The notes under the pieces are model-generated. The model made no database searches. It had not been told where the DNA came from and saw only the letters and a program-made list of their open reading frames with translations. DNA of 27,855 bases from Heterobasidion occidentale. Its lineage: Eukaryota > Basidiomycota > Agaricomycetes > Russulales > Bondarzewiaceae. Positions 18,740-27,855 of this stretch are shown here, one piece after another; positions within the stretch are counted from its first letter, which is position 1, and each line of letters opens with the position of its first letter. The translations under genes were made by a program, and so were the position numbers. Location: NCBI GenBank assembly GCA_039111635.1, contig JBCAQO010000131.1, positions 1 to 27,855 of the forward strand, in the 5' to 3' direction.

Positions 18740-20173
18740 TAGTCTTGGGTGTGCTGACCAGACTGATGTAGCGATATAGTTTGTACATCTTGGGGTGCTC
18801 GGTTTTCTATTTTACTGCTAGGCCGTTTTTGCCATAATCGTGCCCTGTGAACTGTACCATCCGTATTCAGATACTATTCTTCTCCTTTTTCTCTGGTTCG
18901 GCTATGCGGCCTGGTGGGCGGGTCAAGCTGCGCGTAATTACGAACGGGTTATCTTGTCATGTTGTGGGGGTTTTGTAGCATTTACATGATGTACACGGGC
19001 GATGGCATCTAGAGAGGTGACACCGCGATATGCAGTCATGCAGAGGGTATTTGTGTCGTGTCAGTCCCAGTGACATGAAACACAAGATGCACATAATTCA
19101 AGACAATTCTATCATACATATTATACCAGAGGTCAAACGCTAAGTTAACTCGAAACAGGGTGGTCCACAAGAGTAATAATCTGAGTCCCTCTCACACAAA
19201 CATGGTACACTGCATTGCCTGATGCGCGCCGTACATGCACTGTAAAGATCCACCGGACTGATGTACCACGCGTTTCGAGATACATGTAATTAGGCACGAT
19301 ATTCACGCAAGGCGCGCGCGATGACCGTAGACATCTAGGAAACGAGGATTACATTTGGCCGGACGACGCAGATGACGGTCATTAAATGCGAGAGAGAAAC
19401 CTCGAAGGACATTGCCTGACACCAAAAAATGACTCGAGTTGAAGAGGTTGCGTTCAAAGTAGCACAGCATAGAGGCGACTGAGCGGAACAACCAGAAGCT
19501 GGAGGGAAGCGCTGTGATGACTGTTGACAGGTGTACATCGGCTCCCCTAGTGCGGACGTTCACTGTGGTCAATATATAGAGTGCAGGTCTGAAGGGCAAG
19601 GTCGAGATCAGAGAGATAAGCTGCAAATCAACCGATATGTTGTTGTCAACATATTCCTGTCATAGACAACCTGTTACTTTTTCGATAAGAGGCCTGCCCG
19701 ACAGCAATGCCGCAGTCATATCTCGAAGCTGAGCGCTGTGCAAGACGCCTCCGATTTGGACAGCGGACAGGGCTCGTGATCCATGGGTTCCTACCTGTGA
19801 TTAGAGGGAGCTCCCTGGCGAGCACGTCATGTTCGGAAATGGACGCAACACCGGAAGCGTCGTTTCGATTGGCCGACGCACAACTTGCAAGGGTGTCCCC
19901 CTATGATAGTGAGTCAAACGACGCACGCACACAATATTTTCTACGTAGTCGTTGTTTAGCCGGGGGAGGTGCTCTCGCGGCGCCCACCTACGGTGTGCAT
20001 CGTGTGCTACCTAAGAGACAAAATTTCTGGATTGATAGTCGAGATGTCAGCTTTCATTCGTTCTGATTTGTTTACATAGGGGAACATGGAACCACAAGGG
20101 AAGAAATGGTGTGCTCTAGGAGATCAATGCTGCCCACAGTTCGATGGGCGAGGTTGTACCCCACGGGACGCTG
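18740..20173. other. Gene-poor interval of about 1.4 kb, no convincing gene
   Basis: Between the SUMO ligase stop and the ADP/ATP carrier promoter I see only short open frames on both strands (for example 19303-19626 minus and 19707-20066 plus). They have no recognisable motif, no splice pattern joining them into a longer protein and no family resemblance. No tRNA, rRNA, terminal inverted repeats or transposase remnants are visible. In an otherwise compact window this is the longest empty stretch. It could hold a long UTR, a non-coding transcript or distal carrier promoter. Confidence 0.5.
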
Positions 20174-20388
20174 CCAATCTGGGATGTGGAGGCGCGGAGG
20201 GGCTGTATTACGATTTAGGTAATGTCGGGCCGGAGCCAATCACGGAGTGGCCGGAAGCGGAGTTAGGGAGAATTCGGAATTATCCGAGGGCTTTATGACA
20301 CCCGAAACTTTTTTCTGCCTTTCTGCATCTTGCCCATCACCCACCACCACTCACTTTCTCCTTCCCCTTCCTTCCTCCGCTCCAAAAA
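20174..20388 (+). promoter_or_regulatory. Proximal promoter and leader of the ADP/ATP carrier, with two CCAAT boxes and CT-rich tract
   Basis: CCAAT boxes lie at 20174-20178 and 20236-20240, about 215 and 150 nt before the start codon. A long pyrimidine-rich leader (about 20310-20380) ends in TCCAAAAAATGG. CCAAT boxes bound by the HAP/CBC complex are known regulators of respiratory genes in fungi; binding here is inference. A further inverted CCAAT (ATTGG) lies near 19869. Confidence 0.45.
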
Positions 20389-21730
20389 ATGGCCGATGAA
20401 GTAAAGAGGGTCAAGAGCCCTAGGGACTTCGCTGGTGTGTTTTATTCTCTGTTCATTCGGCCAGCGGGTCGTGTTTGTGGTTGAACGCGCTCTGACCTGG
20501 CACTCGTCTCAGTCGATTTCCTGATGGGAGGTGTCTCCGCTGTAAGTTACTTTGTTTCACGCGTGTTCTATCGCTCTGACAGCGTGTTGGGTGTCCTTTA
20601 GGCTGTTGCGAAGACGTCTGCTGCTCCCATTGAGCGAATCAAGCTTTTGGTCCAGAACCAGGATGAGATGGTGCGTGTTGTGTTTGAGCTGGCACTTCAG
20701 ACCATTCTAACACCTCGTGCAGATCAAGCAAGGTCGTCTCTCCCACCCTTACAAGGGCGTCGCCGATTGCTTCTCTCGTACCTACAAGGATGAGGGGCTC
20801 CTCTCTCTCTGGCGTGGTAACACCGCCAACGTCATCCGTTACTTCCCAACGCAGGCGTTGAACTTTGCCTTCAGTACGTGTCGCGTGACTGATCCGTTAT
20901 TTCAATCCACTGACGTCAAGATCAGAGGATTACTTCAAGTCCCTCTTCGGCTTCAAGAAGTCTGAGGGTTACTGGAGGTGGTTCGCTGGCAACGTTGCCT
21001 CCGGTGGTGCTGCTGGTGCATCGTCCTTGCTCTTCGTCTACTCCCTCGACTACGCACGTACCCGTCTCGCTAACGATGCCAAGTCCGCAAAGGGTGGAGG
21101 AGCTCGTCAATTCAACGGTCTAGTCGATGTCTACAGGAAGACCCTCGCGTCTGATGGTATTGCTGGTCTCTACCGTGGATTTGTTCCCTCGGTTGTTGGC
21201 ATCATCGTTTACCGTGGTCTCTACTTCGGTGTCTACGATTCGCTTAGTACGTCTTATGTCGTTTTACTCTCTGCATGCGCGCTGACGGTAGCATCACAGA
21301 GCCTGTCGTTCTTGTCGGTTCGCTCCAGGGTTCCTTCTTCGCCTCCTTCTTGCTCGGTTGGGGTGTTACTATCGGTGCTGGCCTTGCTTCCTACCCTCTT
21401 GACACTATCCGTCGTCGCATGATGATGACCTCCGGCGGTGGCGTCCACTACAAGTCTATGTTCGATGCCGGTTCGCAGGTATGTATTTCGCCTCTCGCTA
21501 ACACGAACCGTACTTACATGCCTTGCAGATCGTTGCCAAGGAGGGTACCAAATCGCTCTTCAAGGGTGCTGGTGCTAACATCCTCCGTGGTGTTGCTGGT
21601 GCCGGTGGTGTTGTCGCTCTACGACAAGCTCCAGCAGGTCATGTTCGGCAAGGTCTACTCCGGTGGTATGTGTTCAGCATTTTGTGAACTACGTTGTATT
21701 GTATCTGATTGTCTTTTAGGATCCGGCTAA
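20389..21730 (+). CDS. AAC: Mitochondrial ADP/ATP carrier, with an apparent frame break near the 3' end
   Basis: Inner-membrane carrier that exchanges matrix ATP for cytosolic ADP. Eight exons are inferred: 20389-20434, 20513-20541, 20602-20670, 20723-20873, 20926-21246, 21300-21478, 21529-21665 and 21720-21730, about 313 aa if the frame is restored. It shows six transmembrane segments, the three carrier signature motifs ([29 protein letters not shown]) and the nucleotide-carrier signature RRRMMM. Other blocks are [24 protein letters not shown] and [13 protein letters not shown]. In exon 7 the frame shifts within GGTGGTG at 21604-21610. Before it the protein reads [10 protein letters not shown] and after it, one base over, [20 protein letters not shown]. 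One surplus base explains it, and the phase of the last intron agrees. The carrier is essential for respiration, so an assembly error is likelier than loss. Confidence 0.95.
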
Positions 21731-22120
21731 ATGCTTGTGGCCGATAGACGGTCATGACGCACGGGACGCGTGGTGTTGCATTGATTCCGCATGTTCATCT
21801 CCTGGTTTACGACATCTTTCAATAGACTCTTTGATTATATCTCCTACTATTATCGTCTTGCCTCTGTCCCGAGCTGGGGTGAATAGTTCTCTATTGCAAA
21901 GTTGCAGTACATATGAAATGCAATCTGCTTCATGGGCAATCCGCATGTGAATGTGATCCTATGGCGAGTGTGAGCTAGGTGATGGGCCAGACCCGAAGGT
22001 CTTCGCAAGCATCCTGTGCGGTCAGCCAAGTTGGCCAGGTTCTACATTGCCAGTAGATCCATCTGCTTAACAAATACCAGAAGAATCTGAGTTGATCCTG
22101 TTGACAACGAACCGTCATTC
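21731..22120. other. Carrier 3' region and helicase promoter, no gene seen
   Basis: 390 nt between two co-directional genes. Short open frames on both strands at 21735-21950 are mirror images in composition and match nothing recognisable. No coding exon is supported. Confidence 0.5.
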
Positions 22121-24741
22121 ATGCCGTTCTGGCGGAGCGGATGGTTGCTCTCCCAGATTCAACCCAGGGCGACGATATCTCCCTTATCCAAGGCGGTCAG
22201 ACATAACTCACACAAAGCCCTTCCTATAACCCTTCGACCATATCAAGAAACTTGTCTCGAGGCCTGTCTCGAGACACTGGAATCTGGCGTCTCGCGCATC
22301 GGTGTCTCCTTGCCCACCGGTTCAGGCAAAACCGCCGTCTTCATCTCCCTGCTTTCTCGAATCTTGCCTTCAGATGAGCGGCCCGAGGCGACGCGTGCGC
22401 TCGTAATCGTGAACAGTATCGAGCTTGCGCAGCAGGCTGCGGCTCAGGCTGAGAGGTTACATCCGGATTGGAAGGTGGAAATCGAGCAGGGCGTGAAGCA
22501 CAAGGCCTCAGGGCTGGCTGATGTGTGAGTTGAATTCTTCCATCGTCGTCGCAGCTGGATCTCATATGTTTGGGGTACATACTTTGACGCGATGAAGGAC
22601 CATCGCGACCTATCAGACGCTCCTCCAACCTCTTCGACTGGCCAAGTTCAGTCCAAAGTATCTCAAGGCAGTCGTAGTGGACGAAGCCCATCATGCCGCT
22701 GCGCCGTCGTGAGTGAGTCCAGTGGGTGCTCTATCCTCAGTGCCTCACATTATCCACAGATATCGACGCATTTTGGCGTATTTCGATTCCACAATCCCCA
22801 GCCCAGAAGTCTTCCCTGCAGCCTCCCCCGAGGCCGTCCCCGGCACAATCCCGATCATCGGGTTCTCCGCGACTTTCAGTAGGCATGATGGCCTCGCGCT
22901 TGGTTCCGTGTTCAAACGTATTGTCTATCACCGTGACTTCCTTGAGATGATCAAGGAGCAGTGGTACGTGTCCATGCCCATTTCGTTGCGCGTTCCAGCT
23001 GGAGTGTTGATCAGAAAATGTGTCGCAGGCTTTGCAATGTACGTTTTACCACGGTGCGAGCGAATATCAATCTCAAGGCCGTCACCGTCAGCTCTCGAAC
23101 GGGTGATTTCAACCCTACGAGTCTGGCGCAAGTCATCAACACGGACACCGTGAACAGGCTCGTGGTTCAGTCGTGGCTGGACAGAGCAGGTAGCTACTTC
23201 CCATCTCGACGACGTCGAGCGTATAAACTGAGTGCTCTTCGCGTTCTCAGCGCCGGAGCGTAAATCAACCCTCGTGTTTTGCGTCAACTTGGCTCATGTA
23301 GGCCAATTGACGCAGGCCTTTCGCTCGGCCGGAATCGACGCGCGATATGTCCATTCTGGTACGCCCATGGCAGAGCGAAGGGCTTTGATAGAAGGGTTCA
23401 AAGCTGGAGTTTTCCCAGTACTTCTCAACTGTGGTACGCATCTACGTCCTCTTCAAGTCGCACTTTGTTCACAGCCCACCAGCGATACTCACCGAAGGGA
23501 CGGATATCCCGAATATCGACTGCGTGATCGTTGCTCGACCCACACGCTCGCGAAATGTATTTGCGCAAATGGTACATTCCATCATCGCTCTGCAAGGCGA
23601 CTTCTTATTTTGTACAGATCGGCCGCGGCATGCGACTTTCGCCTGCTACTGGAAAGGTCGACTGTCATATCATCGACTTTGTGGATATCACAACCCGCAT
23701 CCCTGGCGTCGTTTGCACGCCGACCCTATTTGGCCTGGATCCCTCTGAGGTTGTTGACAGTAAGGTTCCCCCAGCCGCGATGTCGTCCATACCTCAAAAT
23801 TGTGTGTATAGACATGACCACAGACGATTTGGAGAAGCACGCGGATGCGCAGATAGCATTAGACGGAGCGCAGCTCTCCATGGACACTGCGGACGACATT
23901 CCAGATCCCACGACCGTCACCTATATTGACTTCGAGAACCCTTTTTCTTTGGTCAACGAAGCGTCGGGGGTCCCACCACACATCGCCCAATTGAGCAGAA
24001 ATTCGTGGGTTGGCTGTGGCGACGACATATACGTCCTCGAATGCCTTGGCAAGGGACACGTTCGAATTGAACCCGTCGATGTCACCGACGAGGACGATTT
24101 TATCACAAACCCAGACTTGAAGCGCTACTTCCGGGCACACTTTTCCCCGGTGATGTTCTTCGGCGCGGGCAAACATACCAAGGCGCCCTTTTTCCGCATG
24201 AGCAAGGAGATTTTGAAGGCTGAGTCTCTCGACATCGCCATCCGGGATGTGACACGTATATCTCAAACCAGATCTTAAGGGGTCAGGCGGCTCTGGGGTG
24301 CGTGTTCTCACTGTGATGTAGGCATTCGTCATAACCCGTATGTATTCAGAGTTCTGCGCTCTGCGCGCTGGCGAATGCAGCCCGCTTCAGAATATCAAAA
24401 GGCGGTGATCAGCAAGCGATGGCGTGTACGCACGACGGTTCCCGACGATGCGGATGACAAAGGGAGAGAGGCTCTGGACAAGTTGAACCGAATGACGAAA
24501 GGGGAGGCTGCAAATATTATCACTCGCTTAAAGCACGGTGCTCAGGTACGTGGACGCATTCCGGCGCTTGGCACAGGTCCTGACGATGGAAACGCAGTCT
24601 CGCTACGCGCAGAAGATCAAGAGTGCTCAGAGGGCTGAACGAGTAGCCACCAAGGAGCGCATGCGACTGGCAAGGGAGCATGTCCGAGTTGGGCCGTTAC
24701 CCCAGCATCCAACGTCTGCAGACGCTGGATTCGCGATGTGA
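22121..24741 (+). CDS. IRC3: Irc3-type mitochondrial SF2 DNA helicase, with an apparent frame break
   Basis: Superfamily 2 helicase of the yeast Irc3 group, which maintains mitochondrial DNA. Ten exons are inferred: 22121-22524, 22598-22708, 22760-22963, 23029-23189, 23251-23433, 23483-23571, 23618-23759, 23812-24297, 24350-24545 and 24598-24741, about 690 aa. An Arg-rich, acid-poor N-terminus ([19 protein letters not shown]) suggests mitochondrial import. Motifs: RPYQ (Q-like), [10 protein letters not shown], Ia [10 protein letters not shown], Ib [57 protein letters not shown] and [17 protein letters not shown]. The C-terminal RWRVRTTVP and [14 protein letters not shown] match Irc3. The frame breaks at GGG 24244-24246: the reading before is LDIAIR and after it, one base over, [17 protein letters not shown]. 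One missing G accounts for it. Confidence 0.88.
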
Positions 24742-25270
24742 CGAGTTTGTAATCTGATTTTTACTTTGTGGCAAAATGTAATCTAATGTCGCTATAACGC
24801 ACGACCTGCATTCTCATCTGTGTTCACCGGATATGTCAGTTTGCAAGTCTGGGCAGAAGTTGTCTGTGGTCGATCAATTGATTTCCCAAGTTCAACTGAA
24901 TCTGTTTTCCAACACTCGCAATAGTTACTTGGTACAGCAGACGAACACCTGAGGATGCCATGTCAATACTCGGAATGATATCAATAATGAGGCCATCGCA
25001 GAATTCGGGAGACGACGGTGGGTATAGGCGGCCGTGTGAACCAATCACTAAATTTCAAGAAATTCGACAATGTTTTTCGCGACCCATCCTGAACCCTTGA
25101 GCCCACACCAGGAATTAGCTGTGCGTCTCATATATATTCGCGACAGAGGATACATGCAAGTACAGAGCCCTACTAAGGCATCGTGCGGTGATTGCCATCG
25201 TTGCTGAGAATATAAGCAGCGAGACGAGGCGACTAAGCTTGCGCGTTTGTATCTGTACTGAGAACCATGG
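24742..25270. other. Convergent 3' flanks, no gene seen
   Basis: 530 nt between the stop of the helicase and the stop of the pseudouridine enzyme gene. Small minus-strand open frames (24836-25048 and 25048-25314) lack motifs and overlap the end of the kinase exon or its 3' UTR. Nothing else is visible. Confidence 0.5.
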
Positions 25271-27821
25271 CTATAACTCCAAATCGAGCGTAGAGAGTGC
25301 TGAAGAGACAGCAAGAGGGCTCTGAAGAGTTTTTATCGCCGCTCTTTGTGCCCTATTAATGGCCATGTCCACAGACCGCGGGTCTTCGAACATATATTGG
25401 TTCTCGGCGATGGCTGCTAGAATGGCGCCAACTAGACTGTCACCGGCACCCGTGACATTCAAGACCGCGTTTTGGGGTAAGGTGAGAGCAGGAAAATGCT
25501 TGAAGACGACGGTCTCCGATGCTCCATGTGCAACAATGTATCGACGGCGAGGGTTGCTGCGTTCGAGCGCAAAGGGAGATCCACCGGTTGTGGGAATGCG
25601 CATCGCGAGAATGACACCGAGGGGGCCACACTTGATTATGAGGTGCTGGAAGAATGGCAAAAGATTGGTAGCCATCTGAGCCACGCCCTGGTCGACGAGA
25701 AAGGCCAACGTCCCCTTGCTAGAGTCTTCATCGCTGGCACTGCAGCGCGCGAGCTGCTCAAGAGACATGCGGAACTCTGTTCCTAGGGACAGCCCGTCGA
25801 GGGCCGCCCACCACTTAGGATGACTTGTTAGCTCGTGCGGCTCGTTAGATGCGCCATTATAAATGGCGCTGAGCTCGAGCAGGTTCGGGGAAACAAATGT
25901 GATGGGAGCCAGAGTCGAGTTCGAGGTCTGTAAGGAGGCAGCAATTGCAGGCAGGATGGTCGTTGATTTGATCACCGAGGTAGGCTCACTATAGATAAGT
26001 CAAGCTATCATGTAAGGCTCATGAAGGGATTTGACGACTGACAAGAAAGCTGAGGCGGCGTGAATAAACGAAGGAGAGGATAAATAGTTTCGACCCACTT
26101 TTTACGCCATTGGCGTTTGCGTATATGATGATGGACTTGAGCACATCGGACGATACATTTGCGTCGATGGCGATAAGTGATGGCTTATGCTTCTGGATGT
26201 ACTCCAGGACCTGCATGGAACAGAAGTCAATCTCCGCTGTTCCCTTCAGTTTGTAGGCACTCACTTTTTCAGGCTTCAACGAGCTGATAATATCCATATC
26301 AGCGACGCCCCCGACCAAGTTTCCATCACTGTCCAGGACTATATTGCATACCGCGGACCTGCTAGATTCTAAGCGCACTAAGCCATCAGTGCGCATACCT
26401 ATCCGGCCCGTCTCGTCGACGAGTAAACGGCCAAATGAGTCGCCGCCTACAGCTGAGATGAGAACCGTTGTGGAGGAAGAGCTTGTGGATTGCGACATCA
26501 TAATACGATGAGCCGCTTCTGCCATGTTTCTCCCTACTCCACCCAAGGATACGGAAACGCTGCCAGGAGTCGTAGAATGTAGACCACCGGTTTGGCTTGA
26601 GACAAACGCCTGTGAAGTGATATCTACGGCGGCGGATCCAACCACGAGCAGCTTCGCAGCCGGCTGCTCTTCTATGAGAGATGCTGACGGCGCTTGCCCA
26701 CTAGGCGCTGAGGTTTTCACAGGCAATGGCGGAACAGGATAGTTCTGAAATGCGAGCCTTGTTTCGGATCGAGTATGGCAAAAATACAACAGCTATCAGG
26801 TCCTCACATTCGAACCATCTCCTTTCGGCTTCTCCGCTGCCAACTTTGCATAGGCGACCGCAATCTGGCCTCCTACTAAGGCCGTATTCTCAATCAGAGC
26901 AACGTCTGTCACCGCAGAGAAGGCATGAGTTGCGAAAACTAGAATCAAAAGATACGCTTACTGCTAGCCAAGGACTTGCCCTGGGTGAGCTCTCCGACGC
27001 GCTTTAGAAGCCAGGGAGTGACCTCCTTCCCGCGCTTTGATACCCCATTTTCTTCCGACTCTCTGACAGCTTGTTCCACGGCCTGCTGTATCCGCTCCCC
27101 GACGGCTTCGTACGTCTCGGGGATGGGTACACCAAAGAGAACGCCGTTACTCATACCGAGCTTCCATTGTGTGTCTACAGGAAGCTCTCGGATCAAAATA
27201 TTCCCCAACTTCACACAAGGAGACACGCACATAGGACATCAGCGGCAATTTGTGGACTATCCACTCTCCATGGACTCTATGCGAAGCAGCACCAGATGAG
27301 GCACAGGATACGGTGCATGCAACTTTGTGCTCACCTTAAAGCCGCTCCGGGTGCTGTAGAACGCGGGGAAGTCATCTGTCTTCCCATATGTGAATACAGG
27401 GACACCGAGAGTTCCTGAATGTCATTATACCTACTCAGAACCAATAGCTGTTCATGAGCGTCATGAGGGACTTGCCAAGTATTCCAAGGTCCTGCGCGTG
27501 ACAAAATGTTAAACACTCACACGCGCTGCTGGCATATTTATAAGGGTTCAAGCTGACCTTCCAATGTCCAGTATAGACTTGACGCCGGCAGATACCAATG
27601 CAACAGGGCAACGCGTGAGCTCTTGCAGGTCAGCCGACACGTCCAAAGCTTCAAAGCCAAATAAGTACGAGCGTCTTTCAAGAGCAGAACAAAATCAGTC
27701 ACAATTTCTCCGCCTCGATGCACGCCTCCCAGGCTTTTCGGAATGATGAATGCATGCGCGAGATGTCAGGTGACGGTGAATTATCAAAAAATGTGTTGTC
27801 TCACCCTCCTGTCGCAAACAC
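25271..27821 (-). CDS. Pseudouridine-5'-phosphate glycosidase / PfkB-type kinase fusion (5' end outside window)
   Basis: Bifunctional pseudouridine catabolic enzyme. The C-terminal PfkB kinase would phosphorylate pseudouridine; the N-terminal PsuG-type glycosidase cleaves the product to uracil and ribose 5-phosphate. The glycosidase part shows VFATGG, GVHRGGE, LDVSADLQELTR-like sequence, AGVKSILDIGRTLEYL, GVPVFTYGKTDDFPAFYS and WKLGMSNGVLFGVPIPE. A linker (about 26650-26744) leads to the kinase: LLVVGSAAVDIT, GGVGRNMAEAAHR, AVGGDSFG and the catalytic NVTGAGDSLVGAI. Main exons: 27558-27648, 27335-27414, 27231-27276, 26962-27174, 26808-26905, 26099-26744 and 25271-25988. A GC-AG intron (27415-27475) is likely. 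Two one-base breaks are apparent, at AA 27412-27413 (one A missing) and at the five-T run 26099-26103, where one more A on the coding strand gives VKNEPTS. The exon end near 27705 has no clean GT donor. About the first third of the glycosidase lies outside the window. Confidence 0.88.
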
Positions 27822-27855
27822 CTTCGCCACAGATGATTAATTCCCTGACAGACAC
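27822..27855 (-). other. Window edge, probably intron of the pseudouridine gene
   Basis: Upstream of the VFATGG exon the frame is interrupted by a stop, and an AG lies right before GTG TTT. These last 34 nt are therefore most likely intronic; earlier exons are beyond the edge. Confidence 0.5.

Noticed and set aside
19303..19626. 107-residue minus-strand open frame in the gene-poor interval
   Set aside because: No domain, no splice context and unremarkable composition; expected by chance in 1.4 kb.
20086..20298. Cys-rich 70-residue open frame, possible small secreted protein
   Set aside because: No signal peptide, no partner exon, and it overlaps both CCAAT boxes of the carrier promoter.
20389..21730. 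ADP/ATP carrier as a pseudogene
   Set aside because: Only one base is out of place; all splice sites and signature motifs are intact, and other conserved genes nearby show the same type of break.
1..27855. tRNA genes, CRISPR arrays, transposon ends or viral insertions
   Set aside because: No tRNA T-loop signature in a plausible fold, no spaced direct repeats outside coding tracts, and no transposase, integrase or reverse transcriptase motifs seen.

Overview
The window is a gene-dense stretch of a filamentous basidiomycete nuclear genome, most likely an Agaricomycete. The genes carry many short introns (mostly 46-80 nt, GT-AG with a few GC-AG) and are packed on both strands with short intergenic gaps. 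The set includes proteins typical of this group, such as a Siz/PIAS ligase and a pseudouridine glycosidase-kinase fusion. All functional calls come from reading translated exons and comparing them with protein families known to me; no database was searched.

Layout, left to right: RPB8 (+, RNA polymerase subunit) converges on RAD51 (-). Next come a mitochondrial ribosomal protein uL4m (-) and, divergent from it, cytosolic ribosomal protein uS9/RPS16 (+). A Rap1-like telomere/chromatin protein (+) follows, with two BRCT regions and a Myb-like domain. It converges on a complex I NDUFA11-type subunit (-). An EED-like WD40 protein (+, candidate PRC2 subunit) converges on the most unusual locus of the window: a secreted precursor (-) made of seven tandem ~24-residue units cut at Lys-Arg sites. 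ESF1 (+, 18S rRNA processing) converges on NudC (-), and a Siz/PIAS SUMO E3 ligase (+) follows. After about 1.65 kb without a convincing gene come the ADP/ATP carrier (+) and an Irc3-type mitochondrial helicase (+). The last gene is a pseudouridine-5'-phosphate glycosidase / PfkB kinase fusion (-) that runs off the right edge.

Two general points matter for a reader. First, the genes are mainly housekeeping: transcription, translation, mitochondria, DNA repair and chromatin. The Lys-Arg repeat precursor is the accessory-looking and least explained element, and it looks like an undescribed family of processed secreted peptides. Second, from about 12 kb onward at least five conserved genes carry apparent single-base frame breaks, mostly in short homopolymers. 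Because several are essential genes, assembly errors are more likely than pseudogenes. Exon coordinates are given in the evidence fields; they are splice inferences from the sequence alone.
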